From NCBI GenBank assembly GCA_955652025.1, contig CATPAO010000009.1, forward strand, positions 1-9,855: 9,855 nucleotides of DNA. Reading direction: 5' to 3'. Source of the stretch: Casimicrobiaceae bacterium. GTDB lineage: Bacteria; Pseudomonadota; Gammaproteobacteria; Burkholderiales; Casimicrobiaceae. A model generated the notes under the pieces. That model did not search any database, had not been told where the DNA came from, and saw only the letters and a program-made list of their open reading frames with translations. Every line of letters starts with the position of its first letter. Position 1 is the first letter of the stretch. Positions 6,039 to 9,855 of this stretch are shown here, piece by piece. The translations under genes were made by a program, and so were the position numbers.

Positions 6039-7132
6039 GCGACCCTCATTCCCTTGTTCGTTCGTATGTCCATGAGCTGCGAAATGCCATCAGCCCTATC
6101 CGCGCGGCAGTGCAGTTGCTTCATCTGCGCTCGGACGGCAACGAGCAACTGCTAGGACCGTTGGGAATGATCGACAGGGGCGTCGTCAGCGCGCTCGAAA
6201 CCATCGAACATTTCATCCTCGCCGACCAAGCGATGCAGGGAGAGGTGCGGTTCGACATCACGACCGTGCCGGCCAGCGCTATCCTCGAGCGTGCATTACG
6301 GCTCGCGAGTCCGCTCCTGAACGAACGTCGCCAGCGACTCGATACCGCGCCGTCCGCGTCCGACGTCCACGTCCGCACCGATGTAGCTACGACCGCCGAT
6401 ATTGTGGCGCAGCTGATCGAGAACGCCAGCGTCGCAACGCCGGAGGGCGGGACGATCGAATTGGCGGTCGATCCGGTGGACGATGCGGTGGACGTGGTCA
6501 TCTGGTATTCGGGGCCGAGCGCCGATGGTGATTTGGCGGATGACCTTAAGTCGTTTCGTGCGCCTCCGAAAACGCGCGGGATCGGCCTCAGGACTGCCGC
6601 CAGGTTGCTGGAGCTCCAAGGGGGCGCACTTCGCACTGACTGCGCGCGCGGCGGGGTCGAGTTCGTCGCGCGCCTGCCGAGATCGTCATCGGCGTCCGAA
6701 CAGGCGCGGGGAGGCGAGCTCGCGGACTTGCCCGCCCAAAAGGAGCACAGAACCGCGCCGACCACCGCGTTGCGCCTTCTCGTCGTCGATGACAACGATG
6801 CGGTGCGGAACGCTTATCGCGAATCGCTCGAAGAGATGGGCTACAGTGTGATGCTGGCAGACAGCGGGGAGGAAGCGCTGCAGATGGCCGAGCAATGGTC
6901 GCCGGACGTCGTGCTGATCGACATCCACTTGCCAACGATGAACGGCTATCAAGTAGCGCGCCATCTGCGCGCTCGCGACCCGGCGCGGCGAATGAAACTG
7001 CTGATGCTGAGCGGCATGGCACTCGATACCGATCTTGTCCGCCTGTCGCGCAAAGCCGGCTTCGACGACTGTGTCGACAAGGGGGATGGACCGCAGGCGA
7101 TCGATCGATTGCTGCGTCCCACGAGAAGTTAA
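6035..7132 (+). CDS. Compact soluble hybrid histidine kinase/response regulator without sensor domain
   Basis: The protein has 365 residues and is predicted cytoplasmic, with no membrane segment or PAS/GAF input domain. HisKA comes first, with the phospho-acceptor His13 in YVHELRNAISPIRAAVQLL. The ATPase part shows an N box (LIENASVATPEGGT, Asn130) and a good G2 box (GIGLRTAARLLELQGG, 182-197). The expected G1 motif DxGxG is replaced by WYSGPSADG near 157-165, so an Asp that normally contacts adenine is missing. The receiver domain (about 246-362) is complete: Asp252 and Asp253, phospho-acceptor Asp296 in LIDIHLP, Ser326, Lys349. Phosphate would be expected to pass from His13 to Asp296 and perhaps on to an external partner. 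ATG 6035 is chosen because homologous sequence begins there; an upstream in-frame ATG at 5978 would add 19 Arg/Ala-rich residues. The start overlaps the stop of the YihY fragment as ATGA. A second hybrid kinase follows after 146 bases. Confidence 0.9.
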   Translation: MSDPHSLVRSYVHELRNAISPIRAAVQLLHLRSDGNEQLLGPLGMIDRGVVSALETIEHFILADQAMQGEVRFDITTVPASAILERALRLASPLLNERRQRLDTAPSASDVHVRTDVATTADIVAQLIENASVATPEGGTIELAVDPVDDAVDVVIWYSGPSADGDLADDLKSFRAPPKTRGIGLRTAARLLELQGGALRTDCARGGVEFVARLPRSSSASEQARGGELADLPAQKEHRTAPTTALRLLVVDDNDAVRNAYRESLEEMGYSVMLADSGEEALQMAEQWSPDVVLIDIHLPTMNGYQVARHLRARDPARRMKLLMLSGMALDTDLVRLSRKAGFDDCVDKGDGPQAIDRLLRPTRS

Positions 7133-7278
7133 CTGATATCGTCGGGATGAAAGGAACGGGTCCCCCACAGTCAGCCGCGTTGACGCTGCGAATCCGCTGC
7201 AAAGGCCGACGTTGCGTATCGCTTTGCTTCCCCGGATGGTAAAAGCGGATTGTGTCTGTAGAGTAAGATTGGATCTCG

Positions 7279-9300
7279 ATGACCGAGAGGTCCCTTCATA
7301 GCGCGCCCGTAGAATCGCTCGAACAAGGCGACGAGCGTTTCCGCCTGTTGGTGGAAGGTGTCTCCGACTACGCCATTTTTATGCTTGACCCCCAGGGTCA
7401 GATCTTGACCTGGAATACCGGTGCGACGCGCATCAACGGTTATCAACCCGATGAGATTATCGGGCGGCATTTCTCGGAATTCTATCCACCAGAGGCCCTG
7501 GATCGTCACTTGCCTGAACGTGAGCTGGAAGTGGCTAGCGCCGAGGGCCGTTTCGAGGATGAAGGCTGGCGAGTTCGCAAGGATGGAAGGAGGTTCTGGG
7601 CGAACGTAGTCATCACCGCCCTACGGGATGACGCCGGGGAGTTGCGCGGGTTTGCCAAAGTCACACGGGACCTAACTCAGCATCGAGAACACGAAGAAGC
7701 GCTACGACAGAGCGAGGAGCGCTTCCGGCTGTTAGTGGAGGGCGTCAGGGAATATGCCATTTTCATGCTCGACCCCAATGGGTATGTGATGACATGGAAT
7801 AGCGGAGCCGAGCGCATCAAGGGTTACCGGGCCGATGAGATTATCGGACAGCATTTCTCGAAGTTCTATCCACCGGAGGTGTTAGAGGGCGGATGGCCCG
7901 ACCACGAGCTTCAGGTGGCCACCGAAACAGGCCGATTCATTGACGATGGGTGGCGCATTCGCAAAGACGGCTCGAAGTTTTGGGCAAACGTTATGATCAC
8001 GGCCTTGCGCGACGAGAGCGGACGACTCCGCGGATTCGCCAAACTCACCCGGGATCTATCCGAGCGCAAACGCGCGGAAGCCTTAGAAGCAGACGGAGCG
8101 CAACGGCAAGAAATGCTCGAAGCAGAACGCACTGCGCGCATAGCGGCGCAGCGAGCCGCGCGTATCAAGGACGAGTTTCTGGCCACACTGTCGCACGAAT
8201 TGCGGACGCCACTGAGTGCCATCTTAGGATGGACGCAAGTCCTGCGGAGGCAAGGGGTCCCGAAACCCGAGGATTTCCACCATGCGATGGAAGTAATCGA
8301 ACGCAATACACGTGCGCAAGCGCAGCTCATCGAAGATTTGCTCGACTCGAGCCGAATCATATCGGGGCGAATTCGCCTCGACGTGCAGCAAATAGCAATG
8401 GTTGATGTCGTCCGGGGGGCGATCGAGTCGGCGGAGCCTACCGCCCAAGCAAAGGGCGTCCGTCTGGAGAGTATTCTTGATCCCCGCGGCGGCATCGTGT
8501 CTGGCGATCCGGCACGCTTACAACAAATTCTTTGGAATCTGCTTAGCAATGCGATCAAGTTCACGCCTAAGGGTGGCAAGGTTCAGGTGCTCCTTCAGCG
8601 GATAAATTCGCACATAGAATTCGCGGTCAGCGATAACGGAATTGGTATCCCAGCCAGCTTTCTGCCGCACGTGTTTGATCGCTTTTCCCAGAAAGACAGT
8701 TCTACGACGCGAACCTACGGCGGCCTGGGCCTCGGGATGGCAATCTCAAAACAGCTCGTGGAGCTTCATGGAGGCACGCTGCAGGCAAAGAGTCCGGGCG
8801 AAGGCCAGGGCGCGACGTTTATCCTAAGGCTTCCGCTAGCTATCCTGGAAACGGAGGCCCAGTCCGCCGATCGAGTTCATCCCACCCATCGGATTGCGGA
8901 AGAGCAAACCATACTTCCGAACCTCGCTGGTGTACATGCGCTTGTCGTCGATGACGAAGCGGATGCCCGTGATCTCATCCAGCGCGTATTGCAGGAACAG
9001 GGGGCAACCGTATCGGTCGCCTCTGGTGGGGAAGAGGCGCTACGCATTATGGAGACGCTAGACCCGGATGCTTTGATTAGTGATATTGGGATGCCGGAAA
9101 TGGACGGCTATCAGCTAATGCGTCGCATTCGCGCGAGCGAGCCAATGGGTCGGCGACTTCCCGCTCTCGCCCTTACGGCGTTTGCGCGCGCCGAAGACCG
9201 AAAAAGAGCGCTTCTCGCTGGCTATCAATCGCACGTAGCGAAGCCAGTCGACATGGCCGAGCTGGTTATTGTTGTGGCCGGCCTCGTGGGCCGGACGTGA
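7279..9300 (+). CDS. Hybrid sensor histidine kinase: PAS-PAS-HisKA-HATPase-receiver
   Basis: The protein has 673 residues and is predicted soluble, since no membrane segments are seen. Two PAS domains occupy 19-132 and 147-260. Both have the YAIFMLDP...TWN.GA.RI.GY core, and neither shows the Cys of a LOV domain or an obvious haem ligand, so the signal is unknown. A coiled helix (about 261-298) leads to HisKA with His306 in SHELRTPLSAILGW. The ATPase domain is canonical: Asn424 in LLSNAIKFTPKGG, Asp452 in SDNGIGIP, and GGLGLGMAISKQLVELHGG at 481-499. The receiver (553-673) has Asp558 and Asp559, phospho-acceptor Asp602 in ISDIGMPEMDG, Thr633 and Lys655 in AKP. The His306-to-Asp602 relay is therefore intact, but no HPt or output domain is in the window. 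The start has only a weak purine-rich site upstream. By eye its codon use is less GC-rich than the preceding kinase, which could indicate separate acquisition. Confidence 0.97.
   Translation: MTERSLHSAPVESLEQGDERFRLLVEGVSDYAIFMLDPQGQILTWNTGATRINGYQPDEIIGRHFSEFYPPEALDRHLPERELEVASAEGRFEDEGWRVRKDGRRFWANVVITALRDDAGELRGFAKVTRDLTQHREHEEALRQSEERFRLLVEGVREYAIFMLDPNGYVMTWNSGAERIKGYRADEIIGQHFSKFYPPEVLEGGWPDHELQVATETGRFIDDGWRIRKDGSKFWANVMITALRDESGRLRGFAKLTRDLSERKRAEALEADGAQRQEMLEAERTARIAAQRAARIKDEFLATLSHELRTPLSAILGWTQVLRRQGVPKPEDFHHAMEVIERNTRAQAQLIEDLLDSSRIISGRIRLDVQQIAMVDVVRGAIESAEPTAQAKGVRLESILDPRGGIVSGDPARLQQILWNLLSNAIKFTPKGGKVQVLLQRINSHIEFAVSDNGIGIPASFLPHVFDRFSQKDSSTTRTYGGLGLGMAISKQLVELHGGTLQAKSPGEGQGATFILRLPLAILETEAQSADRVHPTHRIAEEQTILPNLAGVHALVVDDEADARDLIQRVLQEQGATVSVASGGEEALRIMETLDPDALISDIGMPEMDGYQLMRRIRASEPMGRRLPALALTAFARAEDRKRALLAGYQSHVAKPVDMAELVIVVAGLVGRT
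7333..8058 (+). repeat. Internal duplication of a 114-residue PAS domain
   Basis: Residues 19-132 (7333-7674) and 147-260 (7717-8058) of the hybrid kinase align end to end without gaps, 114 residues each. By hand count, 80 of 114 positions are identical (about 70 percent), including ERFRLLVEGV, EIIG, YPPE, RKDG and LRGFAK. At DNA level many third positions differ, so the duplication is not recent and both copies appear to be under selection. Confidence 0.9.
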
Positions 9301-9382
9301 AATCATGCGCCGGCATAGCTATTTGTCTCTGTCGTGAGCTTGCTGTCGGTTAAGCCATGGAGCTATGGCATCGGGGCCCCGC

Positions 9383-9410
9383 AAAAACACAAGCCCCCGA
9401 AGCGAGGTCT
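9383..9410 (-). terminator. Rho-independent terminator of the right-edge minus-strand gene
   Basis: Read on the minus strand, AGACCTCG-CTT-CGGGGGCT folds into a GC-rich stem (one A-G mismatch, one U-G pair, loop CUU) followed by TGTGTTTTT. It lies about 32 bases after the TAG at 9442, in the correct orientation for that gene, between it and the convergent kinase gene. Confidence 0.6.
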
Positions 9411-9441
9411 GAAGATCGGAAATAGATCGAGTCACACGCGG

Positions 9442-9855
9442 CTATTGGCCTGGAACGCGGCAACAAACGCTTTCGGCCTGGTAGTTGCTGTTGGTAATCG
9501 TTGTGCCCGTGTTGTTGAGCCAGTAGCAGTCGTCGGCGGCAACGGGGCTTGTCTCGATAAGCTGCATGCCCGGGAATACCAAGAAAATGCAGCCGCCACC
9601 CGTTTTCGTGTAACCGGCGGCGCAACTCGGAGCAGAAAGTTTCAGATAGTCGCCTGGCGCCGAAGTGCCCGTTCCCGCGGCCAACAAGTCGACGCATTGC
9701 AGCGCGGTGACTTGATTCTCGATGAAGTATCCGACGACGTCGACGACGACATCGGCCTGGCCGCTCGGCCCGTTATAGCGCACCGTAAAATCATAGACCG
9801 GTGCGCCGGTGCGGCCGCCCGCGGGAATGACGGTCGTGTTCGCGAGGTTTTGGCC
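9442..9855 (-). CDS. C-terminal part of a probable secreted or surface protein, cut by the right edge
   Basis: An open minus-strand frame runs from the right edge to TAG at 9444-9442, giving at least 137 residues. It begins NLANTTVIPAGGRTGAPVYD, then FTVRYNGPSGQADVVVDVVG and YF. The VVVDVVGYF strand motif recurs, from memory, in beta-rich exported proteins of several bacterial groups. After it, the last about 90 residues are Gly/Thr/Ser-rich and contain six Cys (LQCVD, APSCAAGY, GGGCIF, DDCYW and the pair VCC near the end), suggesting disulfides in an oxidising compartment. A GTG at 9783 could be read as a start, but the frame continues unbroken and protein-like upstream, so the gene is treated as partial. 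It converges on the hybrid kinase (141 bases between stops) and is followed by a likely intrinsic terminator. The exact family is not recognised. Confidence 0.75.
   Translation of the reverse strand, partial: GQNLANTTVIPAGGRTGAPVYDFTVRYNGPSGQADVVVDVVGYFIENQVTALQCVDLLAAGTGTSAPGDYLKLSAPSCAAGYTKTGGGCIFLVFPGMQLIETSPVAADDCYWLNNTGTTITNSNYQAESVCCRVPGQ

Noticed and set aside
6121..6795. Minus-strand frame of about 224 codons opposite the first kinase
   Set aside because: Ser/Ala/Arg-rich shadow of a clear HisKA/ATPase coding region.
7911..8579. Minus-strand frame of about 222 codons opposite the second kinase
   Set aside because: Shadow of the PAS2/HisKA/ATPase coding region; the composition is unlike a protein domain.

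Overview
The window looks like a chromosomal segment from a GC-rich betaproteobacterium, most likely a member of the Burkholderiaceae (Burkholderia, Paraburkholderia or Caballeronia). This rests on GC-rich codon choice and on family-level recognition of several proteins: a FecR-like protein with a Trp-rich module, a ParB-like small protein with DGYHRL, and a YihY/BrkB N-terminus. No rRNA, tRNA, CRISPR array or complete insertion sequence was seen. The species cannot be named from this sequence alone.

Left part (1-1824, minus strand). The window opens with the N-terminus of a membrane-anchored protein that runs off the left edge. Next are an intact class I SAM-dependent methyltransferase (336-1169) and, directly upstream on the same strand, a decayed NAD(P)-binding oxidoreductase (1174-1824). 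The oxidoreductase can be rebuilt only by switching frame at least four times. Its terminal stop overlaps the methyltransferase ribosome binding site, so the two were probably once a two-gene operon of which only the methyltransferase survives.

Middle part (1825-5617, plus strand genes). A 0.7 kb stretch with no convincing gene, but possible minus-strand gene debris, precedes a large secreted FecR-like protein (2549-4765). That protein has a signal peptide, a FecR-type beta domain, a Trp-rich GW module, an Asn-rich segment, four 24-residue Pro/Gln repeats and a Lys/Glu tail. After a 331-base gap come a 27-residue predicted membrane peptide with a strong ribosome binding site (5097-5180) and a 121-residue stand-alone ParB-like protein (5252-5617).

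Right part (5811-9300, plus strand). The first about 42 residues of a YihY/BrkB-family membrane protein are preserved, then the sequence diverges. The remaining frame ends in a stop that overlaps, as ATGA, the start of a compact soluble hybrid histidine kinase (6035-7132; HisKA, ATPase, receiver). This kinase has no sensor domain and lacks the usual Asp-x-Gly-x-Gly ATP-lid motif. A second, canonical hybrid kinase (7279-9300) follows, with two tandem PAS domains that are 80/114 identical, then HisKA, ATPase and receiver. No separate response regulator with an output domain and no HPt protein lies in the window, so the phosphorelay targets are elsewhere. On the minus strand, converging on this kinase, is the Cys-rich C-terminus of a probable surface or secreted protein (9442 to the right edge) with its own intrinsic terminator at about 9383-9410.

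Overall this is an accessory-type region: a pseudogene, a truncated gene, a tandem pair of sensor kinases and repeat-rich exported proteins. The least ordinary points are the YihY fragment joined to an ATP-lid-deficient kinase, and the small membrane peptide.
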